This document shows positions 38,660 to 47,342 of a stretch of 64,000 bases of DNA, piece after piece. Within the stretch, counting starts at the first letter, position 1. Each line of letters begins with the position of its first letter. Both the position numbers and the translations under genes were made by a program. The DNA lies in the NCBI GenBank assembly GCA_902536765.1, contig CACAYM010000004.1, positions 90,715-154,714 on the forward strand, read 5' to 3'. This DNA comes from an uncultured Pelagibacteraceae bacterium (GTDB lineage Bacteria > Pseudomonadota > Alphaproteobacteria > Pelagibacterales > Pelagibacteraceae). Under the pieces are notes generated by a model. The model did not search any database. It saw only the letters and a program-made list of their open reading frames with translations, and had not been told where the DNA came from.

Positions 38660-40115
38660 TGCTAGATGCTAGCAGAAAATAAGTTACAAAAACAACAAAA
38701 GCTCCAATTAACCATGAAAAAGTTTGCAAAAATTGCATATTTACATTCCATATCGTTGAGGAGGCAAATATAAAACCAATTACCACAGCGTATACCGCTT
38801 TATAGTTCCAGCCATTAGAATAAATATATGCGCTTCCTGGTTTAGAGGAGAAAATATCTTTATTAATAATATTGCCTTTTTTAATTAAATAATAATCGCA
38901 AACAATTAATCCAAAAAGTGGTCCAAAAAATGATCCTATTGTATCAATAAAAGATAAAATACCTATTTGACTTAATATTGGTAGCCAAAACACACTTATT
39001 AATAATCCTAATAATATAATAAATAGACCACTAGATTTTAAATTTAGATTTTTGGGCACAAAATTTAATAAAGTATTTTGTGAGGGGATGTAATTTGCAA
39101 TAAGATTAGTTGATAAAGAAGCAACAATAATAAAAAATAATGAAATAACTGTTAAGTATGTATTATCAATTTTTCCAATTATATCTGTTGGGTTAGTCAA
39201 AAACCTTTCCGGCTGGGTGACATTCGAATTAATTATAATATCTGCACCAAGAGTTATTAGAACTGAAAAAAAAGAAAATAAAATTAAATTAAGGACTAGG
39301 CTTAAATTTCCTTTATGTAAATGACTTTTATCTTTTGCATATCTAGCGTAATCACCAAAATTAAGTATTAATATTGAAAAAAAAGCAAACATGGTCCCAG
39401 TAACCGAAATGAAAGGTGAAATATTTTGCTCTTCAAAAATATTATCAGAGATTATCAATTGATTAAAGGATAAAAATAATTTTTGACTGTTTTCTGATGC
39501 AATAATAATTAAAAACAATATTAAACCAAAGTAAACAAATAATGCTGAAAACTTTATTATAGATTTAGTTAAGTGATGTCCTTTTGTAAAAAGATAAAAT
39601 TGAAAAATAAATGTGATTATTAAGGCAATCCAATCTATTAAGTTTAATGATAAGAAAAAGACAAGAAATAGTTCTTTATTTAGGATATTAGGATCTATAT
39701 AAAAAAAGGAGATTCTAATTAAGTATACAATGGACTTTGAAATAAAAAATGTTTGAACGCCGAAAAAAAATATCCCAATGATGCCTCTTAACATTGAGAA
39801 ATATCTTGCAGCATTTAAACCAATAGAAATTCTAAGTAAGACAGGGAATGGGATTCCATGTTTTTGAGATAAATTGCCAATTAAATTTGAAAGAAGGTAA
39901 ACAAGAATTGAAGCGAAAATACTTCCTGAAAGAACTATTAAAAAGTTTAAGTCATAAATTATATATAATGATGCAATTAGGGAAAATCCTATGAGACTTT
40001 GTATATTTACAGCCCAAAAACAAAAAAAATCTGTCCACTTCCAATTTTTATCAATAGGATTAACTGAGACAATTTCCCAATTTGTAAGTTGAAATTTTTC
40101 TTTTTCTTGATTCAC
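38652..40115 (-). CDS. NCS1 family permease (nucleobase/allantoin/hydantoin type)
   Basis: 487 residues with about 12 hydrophobic helices. The N-terminal sequence WEIVSVNPIDKNWKWTDFF and the following helix with NIQSLIGFSLIA match the NCS1 pattern, as does the block HGIPFPVLLRISIGLNAARYFSMLRGIIGIFFFGVQTFFIS. Known NCS1 members carry nucleobases, hydantoins, allantoin or thiamine by Na+ or H+ symport. It follows dctM by 24 bases and overlaps the SDR, so two unrelated transporters share one operon. Substrate unknown. Confidence 0.88.
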   Translation of the reverse strand: MNQEKEKFQLTNWEIVSVNPIDKNWKWTDFFCFWAVNIQSLIGFSLIASLYIIYDLNFLIVLSGSIFASILVYLLSNLIGNLSQKHGIPFPVLLRISIGLNAARYFSMLRGIIGIFFFGVQTFFISKSIVYLIRISFFYIDPNILNKELFLVFFLSLNLIDWIALIITFIFQFYLFTKGHHLTKSIIKFSALFVYFGLILFLIIIASENSQKLFLSFNQLIISDNIFEEQNISPFISVTGTMFAFFSILILNFGDYARYAKDKSHLHKGNLSLVLNLILFSFFSVLITLGADIIINSNVTQPERFLTNPTDIIGKIDNTYLTVISLFFIIVASLSTNLIANYIPSQNTLLNFVPKNLNLKSSGLFIILLGLLISVFWLPILSQIGILSFIDTIGSFFGPLFGLIVCDYYLIKKGNIINKDIFSSKPGSAYIYSNGWNYKAVYAVVIGFIFASSTIWNVNMQFLQTFSWLIGAFVVFVTYFLLASSNE

Positions 40116-40139
40116 TCTTATATATTAAGCATATATAAA

Positions 40140-41474
40140 CTACTGTCCATACAACAGAGAAGGTAACCAAAGAACAATCTTCGGAAAGATTATGATAATT
40201 AGAAGTCCAATAATTTGAAGAACCATAAATTGCATCATTCCTATATAAATATCTTTTAAATCCCAATCAGGAACAACGCCTTTTAGAAAATAAGCTGATA
40301 ATGCTACAGGGGGTGATAGCCAGGCGGTTTGTAAATTTACAGCCACAAGTATGGCGAACCATGTTAAATTAAACCCAAGAGCCTCAACAAGTGGTAATAT
40401 TATAGGTACAATTATCATAACAATTGGTACCCATTCTAGAGGCCAGCCTAAAAGAAAAATCATTACCATTATCATTCCAAGAATAAGATACTTGTTCATC
40501 TCTAAACCTAGTAAAAATTCTGTTAATAGAGTTGGTGTACCTAATCTTGCAAAAACCGCTCCAAAAAAATTTGAGGCTGCAACTAAAACCATAATTAATG
40601 CTGTTATTTCAAGAGTTTTAACTAAAGCATCCTGTAATTTTGGAAGAGTTAATTTTTTATATGCTAGTGAAAGAAGTAAAGCACCCATAGCTCCACAGCC
40701 TGCAGCTTCTGTTGGTGTTGCAAATCCAAATAAAATACTTCCCAGCGCTGCAAAAACTAGTGCTGCAGGAGGGACTAAACCAAGAAGAAATTCAATCCAT
40801 ACCTCCTTCATGCTGGTTGCTCTCATATCCTCGGGTAAAGGGGGCCCTAAGTTTGGATTTAACATACATCTTATTGTCGTGTAAGCGGCATATAAACTTG
40901 CAAGTAAAATTCCTGGTAAAATTGCTGCTGCAAATAAATCAATGACGGGTATCTCCATTATAGGACCCATTACTACAAGCATAATACTTGGTGGTATCAA
41001 TATTCCTAATGTTCCACCAGCTGTTATGGTTCCTGCAGCTAATCTCACATCATACTTAGATCTATTCATAGATTTTGCAGCCATTATTCCAAGAATAGTG
41101 ACAGAGGCACCAACAATACCTGTAGCGGCAGCAAATATTACTGATACAAATAATACCGCGTAGTACAAAGAACCTTTAACTCTAGCCAACATTAATTGAA
41201 ATGCCGAAAATAATCTTTCCATTAATCCTGCCTGTTCCATCATTATTCCCATAAATACAAAGAGCGGTACGGCCGCGAGTGTTTGTTCAGTCATCACCAT
41301 AGAAAATTGTAGTGTCATTAAATAGAAAACTAATTTTCCAAAACCTAAATAACCAAAAACAAATCCTAAAAATATTAATGTAAATGAAATTGGAAAACCT
41401 ACAAATATTGCAAATAGCATTACTCCAACAAGAATAAAACCTAATATTGCCGGGTCTATAAATTCAGCTATCAT
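40140..41474 (-). CDS. TRAP transporter large membrane subunit (DctM type)
   Basis: Ion-coupled transporter subunit of 444 residues with about 12 helices. Typical TRAP-T stretches: VFMGIMMEQAGLMERLF, TGIVGASVTILGIMAAKSM, GGTLGILIPPSIMLVVMGPI, and FATPTEAAGCGAMGALLL. The loop after helix 6 is extended, as in the mannitol/chloroaromatic-type subgroup. It overlaps dctQ by 4 bases. With dctQ and dctP it forms a complete high-affinity uptake system for a small organic anion. Isethionate or another sulfonate is the hypothesis from the xsc/suyAB neighbourhood. Confidence 0.93.
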   Translation of the reverse strand: MIAEFIDPAILGFILVGVMLFAIFVGFPISFTLIFLGFVFGYLGFGKLVFYLMTLQFSMVMTEQTLAAVPLFVFMGIMMEQAGLMERLFSAFQLMLARVKGSLYYAVLFVSVIFAAATGIVGASVTILGIMAAKSMNRSKYDVRLAAGTITAGGTLGILIPPSIMLVVMGPIMEIPVIDLFAAAILPGILLASLYAAYTTIRCMLNPNLGPPLPEDMRATSMKEVWIEFLLGLVPPAALVFAALGSILFGFATPTEAAGCGAMGALLLSLAYKKLTLPKLQDALVKTLEITALIMVLVAASNFFGAVFARLGTPTLLTEFLLGLEMNKYLILGMIMVMIFLLGWPLEWVPIVMIIVPIILPLVEALGFNLTWFAILVAVNLQTAWLSPPVALSAYFLKGVVPDWDLKDIYIGMMQFMVLQIIGLLIIIIFPKIVLWLPSLLYGQ

Positions 41475-42085
41475 TTAGTTTCTCCAGGCCACTCACCTTT
41501 TTTAGCTGCCCAATAACTTTTGAGTAACTCAGAGACCCCTTGGACTAGTAAAAATATTATACCAATGAGTAAACAACTTTTGATTGGCCACATATAAGGC
41601 ATCCAAGTAGTATCCATGCCTCTTTCTCCTCTTTGGATTGATTCTCCAACAAATCCAATTGTCATATATAGAAAAACGAACAAGCCAGGAAAATAAAATA
41701 GTAAATATAACCAAAAATCTATTAGACCTTGATTTTTAATTTTAAAATTTCTGTATAAAAAATCTGCTCTTATGTGAACTCCTCTAGAAAGAGCATAACC
41801 TGCACCTAGCATAAACAGCGCACCGTATAAAAAACGACTTATATCATATGCCCAAATAGTAGGAGCTAAAAATAATTTTCTTGCAAGGACTTCATAAGTC
41901 ATTGCAAAAATAAGTGGCATTAATATCCAGCAAACAATATTTCCTATCCACTTGCTAAACTTATCAATATTAACTATTAACTTTGCCATCCATACCGGCA
42001 TGTCGTCAGGCATTTTACCGGTGCTTCCGCGCCTCTCAGCAATCATTTCATCTGAAATATCTAGTTTGGAAGGTTCGTCATTCAT
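41471..42085 (-). CDS. TRAP transporter small membrane subunit (DctQ type)
   Basis: 204 residues, four membrane helices: about residues 45-65 (WIGNIVCWILMPLIFAMTYEV), 85-100, 128-150 and 170-190. The conserved DctQ phrases are ISRFLYGALFMLGAGYALSRGVHIRADFLY and the later GESIQRGERGMDTTWMPYMWPIK. The N-terminal 35 residues are cytoplasmic and charged. It lies 63 bases after dctP with a terminator hairpin in the gap, and overlaps dctM by 4 bases. Confidence 0.92.
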   Translation of the reverse strand: MNDEPSKLDISDEMIAERRGSTGKMPDDMPVWMAKLIVNIDKFSKWIGNIVCWILMPLIFAMTYEVLARKLFLAPTIWAYDISRFLYGALFMLGAGYALSRGVHIRADFLYRNFKIKNQGLIDFWLYLLFYFPGLFVFLYMTIGFVGESIQRGERGMDTTWMPYMWPIKSCLLIGIIFLLVQGVSELLKSYWAAKKGEWPGETK

Positions 42086-42096
42086 AAATTCTTTTT

Positions 42097-42129
42097 AAAA
42101 AAATAGAGCGGACTAAAAAGCCCGCTCTA
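42097..42129 (-). terminator. Intrinsic terminator between dctP and dctQ
   Basis: On the minus strand TAGAGCGG (42129-42122) pairs exactly with CCGCTCTA (42111-42104). Two more pairs (G-U, C-G) close a TTTTTA loop, and TTTTTTT follows at 42103-42097. It stands between the binding-protein gene and the membrane-subunit genes on the coding strand. Partial termination here would give more DctP than DctQM, as expected for periplasmic binding proteins. Confidence 0.9.
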
Positions 42130-42148
42130 AATATTTTTTTATATTTTT

Positions 42149-43240
42149 TTATTTTAATGTTGCTGCGTGAGCCATTCCTAGCTTAGCATTTGACATTTGA
42201 GCACCACTCCAAAATGGAACAGCGATATCTGCAAACTCTTTCATCGAATTATAAACTTCGTTGAAAAATGCATTTTCTTTTGCATTTTTGTTTAGAGATG
42301 CTTTTGCTGCAGCCATGTACTCAGTGAAATAGTCAGTTGGAGTATCCTCTAATATCACTCCATGCTTAGTAGTTAATTCTTTTAAAGCTTTTCCATTTTC
42401 ATAGATTCTGTAGCTTAAAGATTTAGCTAATGAAGCATTAGCTGCTACTTCAAGAGATTTTTTCTCGTGAGCAGTCATAGCATTATAAGTTTTGCCAGTT
42501 ATATAAAAATCAGCATTTACGACTACCTGGTGTAAACCTTGTAGGTAATAGTGTTTAAGAACCTTTTGGAAACCAAAAGTTAAATCTGGCTTAGGACAAC
42601 ACCACTCAGCAGCATCAATTGTACCTGCTTCAAGTGCTGGAAGAATATCTCCACCACCCATAGCAACAGATGCTATACCAATATCTTTGTAAGTTTGTCC
42701 TGGTATTCCTGGTGGAGTTCTGAATTTATATTTTCTAAAGTCAGCCATACTTTTAATTGGTTTTGGAAACCAACCCAAAGCTTCTGGACCAACTGGTTGG
42801 ATCATAAATCCTTTAATGTCCCTACCCATTTCTTTCCAAAGCCTGTCGTATAATTCTTTACCACCGCCGTATTGGAACCATGACAAGAATGCTATATTAT
42901 CTATACCAACTCCACCACCAGCTACTGGCGAACCAAATAGCATTGCAGCAGGATGATCACCGGACCAATAGTGTGTCCAAGCAAATCCGCAGTCAATTAA
43001 TCCCTTATCAACAGCATCTAATGTTTCTTTTACACCAACAACTGCACCTGCTGGTAATATTTCAAACTTTAGAGATCCGTCAGTAAGAGTCGTAACTGTG
43101 TCAGTAAAGTCTTTTAACATTTTAACTTCATCAGCCTTAGTATTAAGCACTGTCTGACATTTTAGTGTTTTCGCATTAGCATTTGATATAAAACCAAGCA
43201 CTAAAAATGCAGCAAACACCAATGAAATGATTTTTTTCAT
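42149..43240 (-). CDS. TRAP transporter solute-binding protein (DctP type)
   Basis: Periplasmic binding protein of 363 residues with a cleavable signal peptide (MKKIISLVFAAFLVLGFISNANA-KT). The body shows TRAP-binding protein features: GLIDCGFAWTHYWSGDHPA, the Arg in KYKFRTPPGIPGQ expected to grip a carboxylate or sulfonate, and ALEAGTIDAAEWCCP. The last resembles the EW motif of TakP-like, alpha-keto-acid-binding proteins. It has a GAGGG Shine-Dalgarno 8-9 bases before the ATG, strong for this genome, consistent with high expression. A terminator follows it. Ligand unknown; divergent from a GMC oxidoreductase gene. Confidence 0.93.
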   Translation of the reverse strand: MKKIISLVFAAFLVLGFISNANAKTLKCQTVLNTKADEVKMLKDFTDTVTTLTDGSLKFEILPAGAVVGVKETLDAVDKGLIDCGFAWTHYWSGDHPAAMLFGSPVAGGGVGIDNIAFLSWFQYGGGKELYDRLWKEMGRDIKGFMIQPVGPEALGWFPKPIKSMADFRKYKFRTPPGIPGQTYKDIGIASVAMGGGDILPALEAGTIDAAEWCCPKPDLTFGFQKVLKHYYLQGLHQVVVNADFYITGKTYNAMTAHEKKSLEVAANASLAKSLSYRIYENGKALKELTTKHGVILEDTPTDYFTEYMAAAKASLNKNAKENAFFNEVYNSMKEFADIAVPFWSGAQMSNAKLGMAHAATLK

Positions 43241-43349
43241 TATTTTCCCTCTTTCTGGTTAAATTTAAGTTCATTATCCTCTCAAAAAAATGCATATGTT
43301 ACAAGCGACAAATATTTTATTTTTAAGACAAAAAACGTTAATAATAACT

Positions 43350-44945
43350 ATGGATGAATTTGATTATATTATAATTGGTGCTGGTTCAGCAGGTTGTGTT
43401 CTCACAAACAGGCTTATTAAATCAGGAAAATATAAAGTTCTTTTATTAGAAGCAGGTGGAAAAGATAATTATCCCTGGATACATATTCCAGTTGGTTATT
43501 ATAAAACCATGCACAATCCAAAGACTGATTGGTGCTTTAAAACTGAACCAGACGAGACAATGGAAAATGTTTCAATTCCATATCCTAGAGGGAAAACCTT
43601 GGGCGGAAGTTCGTCAATAAACGGTCTTCTCTATATAAGAGGACAAGAGCAGGATTATGATCTATGGAGACAACTCGGTAACAAAGGTTGGAGTTGGAGA
43701 GAAGTTCTTCCTTACTTTATTAAAGCAGAGGATCAAGAAAGAGGTAAAAGTGAGTATCATGGACAAGGTGGTCCTCTTTCAGTTTCAGATCAAAGAATTA
43801 AATTAGATATTCTAGAAGTTTTTCAAAATGCTGCGAGCGAAGTAGGAATCCCAAAAGTGGATGATTTTAATAAAGGTGATAACTTTGGTTGTGGTTATTT
43901 TCAAGTTACTGAGAGAAATGGTTTAAGGTGCAGTGCAGCAGTTGGTTATCTAAATCCTGTAAAAAATGACAAAAATTTAAAAATAGAAACTAAATGTCAT
44001 GTTCAAAAAATAAATTTTGAAAATAATAAGGCAGTTAGTGTAATCTATTTTAAGGATGATAAACAAATTACTGTAAAAGCAAATAAAGAGATCTTATTAA
44101 GCGCAGGTTCGATTGGTAGTCCTCAAATACTTCAAACTTCTGGTGTTGGAGATGTTGATAAATTAAAAAGTTTAGGAATTGAAGTCACAAAAGACTTAAA
44201 GGGGGTTGGTAAAAATCTTCAAGATCATTTAATGTTTAGACCAGTATTCAAAGTTAAAAATATCAAAACCTTAAATAAAAAGATTAATAGTGTTTTTGGA
44301 AAACTTTTAATTGGACTAGAGTATGTTTTACTAAGACGCGGGCCAATGACAATGGGAGCAAGTCAATTGTGTGGATTTGCTAAAAGTGACGAAAGTAGAG
44401 AGACACCAAATTTACAGTTTCATATCCAGCCAATAAGCACTGATAAACTTGGTGGTGCTAACCTTCACGACTTTCATGCATTTACTCCAACAGTTGCAAA
44501 TATTAGGCCAACAAGTAGAGGGGAAATTAATATTATCAGTTCTGATTCAAGGGATAATCCTAAAATTAAAATGAATTATCTATCTACTGATGAAGATAGA
44601 AAAGTTGCAGCTGATGGGATTAAATTAATACGAAAAATAGTAATGGAAACACAAGAATTTAAAAAATATGAGCCCGAGGAATACAGGCCAGGTGCCCACA
44701 TACAAGAAGGTGAAGAAATTGTAAAAGCTTGTAGTCATTATGCACAAACTATTTTTCACCCAGTTGGTACATGTAAAATGGGGGATGATCATGAAGCCGT
44801 AGTATCTGATCAATTAAAAGTGCATGGAATTGAAAATTTAAGAGTGATTGATGCATCGATTATGCCAAATATAACATCTGGTAATACTAATGCTCCTACC
44901 ATTATGATTGCCGAAAAGGGTGCTGATATGATATTGAACAGCTGA
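43350..44945 (+). CDS. GMC-family FAD oxidoreductase (choline dehydrogenase-like; candidate isethionate dehydrogenase)
   Basis: FAD enzyme that oxidises a primary alcohol. Start set at MDEFDYIIIGAGSAGC (531 residues), since the Rossmann motif GAGSAGCVL must lie near the N-terminus; a 20-residue longer frame exists. Both GMC signatures are visible: GKTLGGSSSINGLLYIRG (about 80-97) and GSIGSPQILQTSGVG. The C-terminal active-site His is in HPVGTCKMG, and the C-terminus reads SGNTNAPTIMIAEKGADMI. The best-known relatives are choline dehydrogenases, but IseJ, a GMC enzyme oxidising isethionate to sulfoacetaldehyde, fits the context: a TRAP operon divergent to it and xsc, which consumes sulfoacetaldehyde, 3 kb downstream. 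The final choice is inference. Confidence 0.9.
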   Translation: MDEFDYIIIGAGSAGCVLTNRLIKSGKYKVLLLEAGGKDNYPWIHIPVGYYKTMHNPKTDWCFKTEPDETMENVSIPYPRGKTLGGSSSINGLLYIRGQEQDYDLWRQLGNKGWSWREVLPYFIKAEDQERGKSEYHGQGGPLSVSDQRIKLDILEVFQNAASEVGIPKVDDFNKGDNFGCGYFQVTERNGLRCSAAVGYLNPVKNDKNLKIETKCHVQKINFENNKAVSVIYFKDDKQITVKANKEILLSAGSIGSPQILQTSGVGDVDKLKSLGIEVTKDLKGVGKNLQDHLMFRPVFKVKNIKTLNKKINSVFGKLLIGLEYVLLRRGPMTMGASQLCGFAKSDESRETPNLQFHIQPISTDKLGGANLHDFHAFTPTVANIRPTSRGEINIISSDSRDNPKIKMNYLSTDEDRKVAADGIKLIRKIVMETQEFKKYEPEEYRPGAHIQEGEEIVKACSHYAQTIFHPVGTCKMGDDHEAVVSDQLKVHGIENLRVIDASIMPNITSGNTNAPTIMIAEKGADMILNS

Positions 44946-45523
44946 TGTTAACTGAGCAGATTTTTATTTTTATTCAAATAATTTTGTTAGATTTAGTACT
45001 TGCTGGGGATAATGCAATAATCATTGGAATGGTAGCATCTCAATTCCCTAACGATCAAAGAAAAAAAATTATTTTTTGGGGTATAAGCGCAGCGATTGCA
45101 CTTAGAATTATATTTACTTTAATTACTGCTTATCTTTTACAAATAACTGGCCTAAGACTCATTGGTGGTATTCTTCTATTATATGTTTGTTACAAACTAT
45201 ACGTTGATGTTGTTAAAGATGGTGCAAAAAAACAGGATGGAACCAATATTGAGAAATCAAGTTTATTTAAGGCTATAACTACAATAATAATTGCTGATGT
45301 TACAATGAGCTTAGATAATGTACTAGCTGTAGCAGGCGCTGCCAAAGATCATTACTTTTTACTAATATTTGGTTTAGTTTTATCTATTGCTTTAATGGCA
45401 GTAGCTGCAAATCTAATATCAAAATGGATAAAAAAATATAAGTGGATTGCTTGGCTTGGGTTGATCGCAATTTTAATTGTTGCTATTGAATTGATTTATA
45501 CAGATATAAAGTTACTCATATAA
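44945..45523 (+). CDS. TerC/YjbE-family integral membrane protein
   Basis: 192 residues, about seven helices. TerC hallmarks are two Asp-bearing motifs inside helices, LLDLVLAGDNAIIIGMVA near the N-terminus and ADVTMSLDNVLAVAGAA in the second half, plus the repeated layout. Some TerC relatives act as metal (Mn2+) exporters, and the family is classically named for tellurium resistance; the role here is unknown. The ATG shares one base with the stop of the GMC gene, so the two are translationally coupled. One base separates it from the next SDR gene. Confidence 0.88.
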   Translation: MLTEQIFIFIQIILLDLVLAGDNAIIIGMVASQFPNDQRKKIIFWGISAAIALRIIFTLITAYLLQITGLRLIGGILLLYVCYKLYVDVVKDGAKKQDGTNIEKSSLFKAITTIIIADVTMSLDNVLAVAGAAKDHYFLLIFGLVLSIALMAVAANLISKWIKKYKWIAWLGLIAILIVAIELIYTDIKLLI

Positions 45524-45524
45524 T

Positions 45525-46292
45525 ATGTATTTAAAAAAATATAATCTAAAAAATAAGTACGCTTTGATAACCGGAGCTGGCAAAGGTTTAGGTAAAGCAT
45601 GCGCTATAGCACTTGCTGAAGCTGGAGCAAATGTAATTATTTTAAGCAGAACAAACAAAGATTTATCAACAGTGTCAAAGAAAATAAAAAAATTAAGAGT
45701 GAAATGTAGAAGTTATACTTGTGATGTTACTAATTATGATGAAATTAAAAATGTTATAGATCAAATTCCAAGAATTGATATTTTAGTAAATAATGCAGGT
45801 ACAAACTTCCCCGAACATTTCACAAAGGTAAAAAGGTCTAATATGGAATATATGGTAAAGATAAATAATATCGCTGCCTTTAATATTGCTCAACTTTGTA
45901 CTCTAAAAATGTTAAAAAATAAAAATAGAAAAAAAATTGGCGGTTCTATTGTTAACATGTCATCACAAATGGGTCATGTGGGTGGACCAATAAGAAGTGT
46001 ATACAATATGAACAAGCATGGACTTGAGGGTTTAACGAAAGGTATGGCATTAGATTTGGCTAAGTATAACATTAGAGTTAATAGTGTGTGTCCAACATTC
46101 GTAGTTACTCCCATGACATCAAAATTTCTTAAAAATAAAAAATTTAAAAAAGAAACTCTAAATAATATTCCTCTAGGAAGATTTGCTGAAATGTCAGAAA
46201 TAGCATCGACAGTTGTTTTTTTAGCGTCGGAAGCTGCGTCGATGATCACAGGAACCTCATTATTGGTTGATGGTGGATGGACAGCAAAATAA
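45525..46292 (+). CDS. Short-chain dehydrogenase/reductase (second SDR)
   Basis: 255 residues: GAGKGLGKACA cofactor motif, the CDVTNYDE acidic stretch, LVNNAGTNFPEHF, catalytic Ser in VNMSSQMGHVGG, and YNMNKHG (Tyr-x-x-x-Lys). The C-terminus TGTSLLVDGGWTAK is standard for the classical SDR family. A Ser-Arg-Thr sequence after strand 2 (LSRTNKD) favours NADP(H). It is the third gene of the GMC-TerC-SDR-SGNH-M23 string. Substrate unknown; oxidation of a hydroxy acid or hydroxysulfonate is plausible by context. Confidence 0.9.
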   Translation: MYLKKYNLKNKYALITGAGKGLGKACAIALAEAGANVIILSRTNKDLSTVSKKIKKLRVKCRSYTCDVTNYDEIKNVIDQIPRIDILVNNAGTNFPEHFTKVKRSNMEYMVKINNIAAFNIAQLCTLKMLKNKNRKKIGGSIVNMSSQMGHVGGPIRSVYNMNKHGLEGLTKGMALDLAKYNIRVNSVCPTFVVTPMTSKFLKNKKFKKETLNNIPLGRFAEMSEIASTVVFLASEAASMITGTSLLVDGGWTAK

Positions 46293-47338
46293 AAAAGAAA
46301 CTAAATATTGTATTTTTTAATTTAATTTTCTTTTTTCTAATATTAGTAATTATTGAAATTTTTTTTGGTTATTGGTTTGATAAATATAACTTTGGACCAT
46401 ATATGAGAGAACATAGGCTTAAAAAAGTTCCATACCGTATGACTTTCAATGGTGTAAATTACAAATATAATTATTTGAGAAATTCACTTGCATTTAGGGG
46501 AAGGGAGATAGATGCCAAAAGTATTAAAATAATAATGGTTGGTGGAAGTACTACAGATGAAAGATACAAGCCAGAGAAATTAAGTATTGTTGGACAATTA
46601 AATGAAAATTTAAAAAAAAAAGGCATTGATAGGAAAATCATAAACGCTGGTATCGAAGGTCAATCAACCAGAGGGCATATAGCAAATTTTAATTTTTGGT
46701 TTAATAAAATTAAAAATTTTAATCCAGAATTTATAATTTATTATATAGGAATAAATGATACTACATTATTAATGGGACCACATTCTGAATTGCAAGATGG
46801 TTGGATCAAAAATCCAAATAATATTGAGTCTTTCTTTGATAATCTCAAATCAAGAAGTGTCATTGCTGAACTGTTAAGGAAAATTAAACATAAATATTAT
46901 ACAAAGGACGAAAAAAAAAGAATAGTTTATGATTATGATCATTCTATCAAAGTGAATAAAAAAAATAAAATAACCTACCTAAACTATAATCAACAAAAAA
47001 AAATTTTTAATATTGAAAGATTAATTTCTGATAAAGAAAAAGTAATTAATATTTACACAGATAATATTGATCATTTATACAATTTAACAAATTTAATTGG
47101 AGCTACTCCTATTTTTATTAATCAACCTGCATTGAGACATGAAGATCCAGAGACATTATTTCTTTTAAATTATTCACTAATCAAACATTGTAATAAAAAA
47201 AAATATAAGTGTATTGATTTAGCAAAAAATTTTGTTGCAAGTGATGATTTTTGGTGGGACAGAGTACACACAACCCCTAAAGGTTCTAGAGCAATTGCAA
47301 AAGCAATTTACCCAAAATTAATTGAATTTTTAGAATAA
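46277..47338 (+). CDS. Membrane-anchored SGNH/GDSL-type hydrolase
   Basis: 353 residues with a single N-terminal membrane helix (about residues 10-32) and a periplasmic or external catalytic domain. SGNH elements: block I as VGGSTTDERY, Gly block in INAGIEGQSTRGH, Asn block in YYIGINDTT, and the Asp-x-x-His dyad in WWDRVHTTPKGSRAIA. Such enzymes deacylate lipids, peptidoglycan or polysaccharides. It overlaps the SDR by 16 bases and precedes an M23 peptidase-like protein by 4, so an envelope role is more likely than a part in sulfonate metabolism. Confidence 0.85.
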   Translation: MDSKIKKKLNIVFFNLIFFFLILVIIEIFFGYWFDKYNFGPYMREHRLKKVPYRMTFNGVNYKYNYLRNSLAFRGREIDAKSIKIIMVGGSTTDERYKPEKLSIVGQLNENLKKKGIDRKIINAGIEGQSTRGHIANFNFWFNKIKNFNPEFIIYYIGINDTTLLMGPHSELQDGWIKNPNNIESFFDNLKSRSVIAELLRKIKHKYYTKDEKKRIVYDYDHSIKVNKKNKITYLNYNQQKKIFNIERLISDKEKVINIYTDNIDHLYNLTNLIGATPIFINQPALRHEDPETLFLLNYSLIKHCNKKKYKCIDLAKNFVASDDFWWDRVHTTPKGSRAIAKAIYPKLIEFLE

Positions 47339-47342
47339 AATA

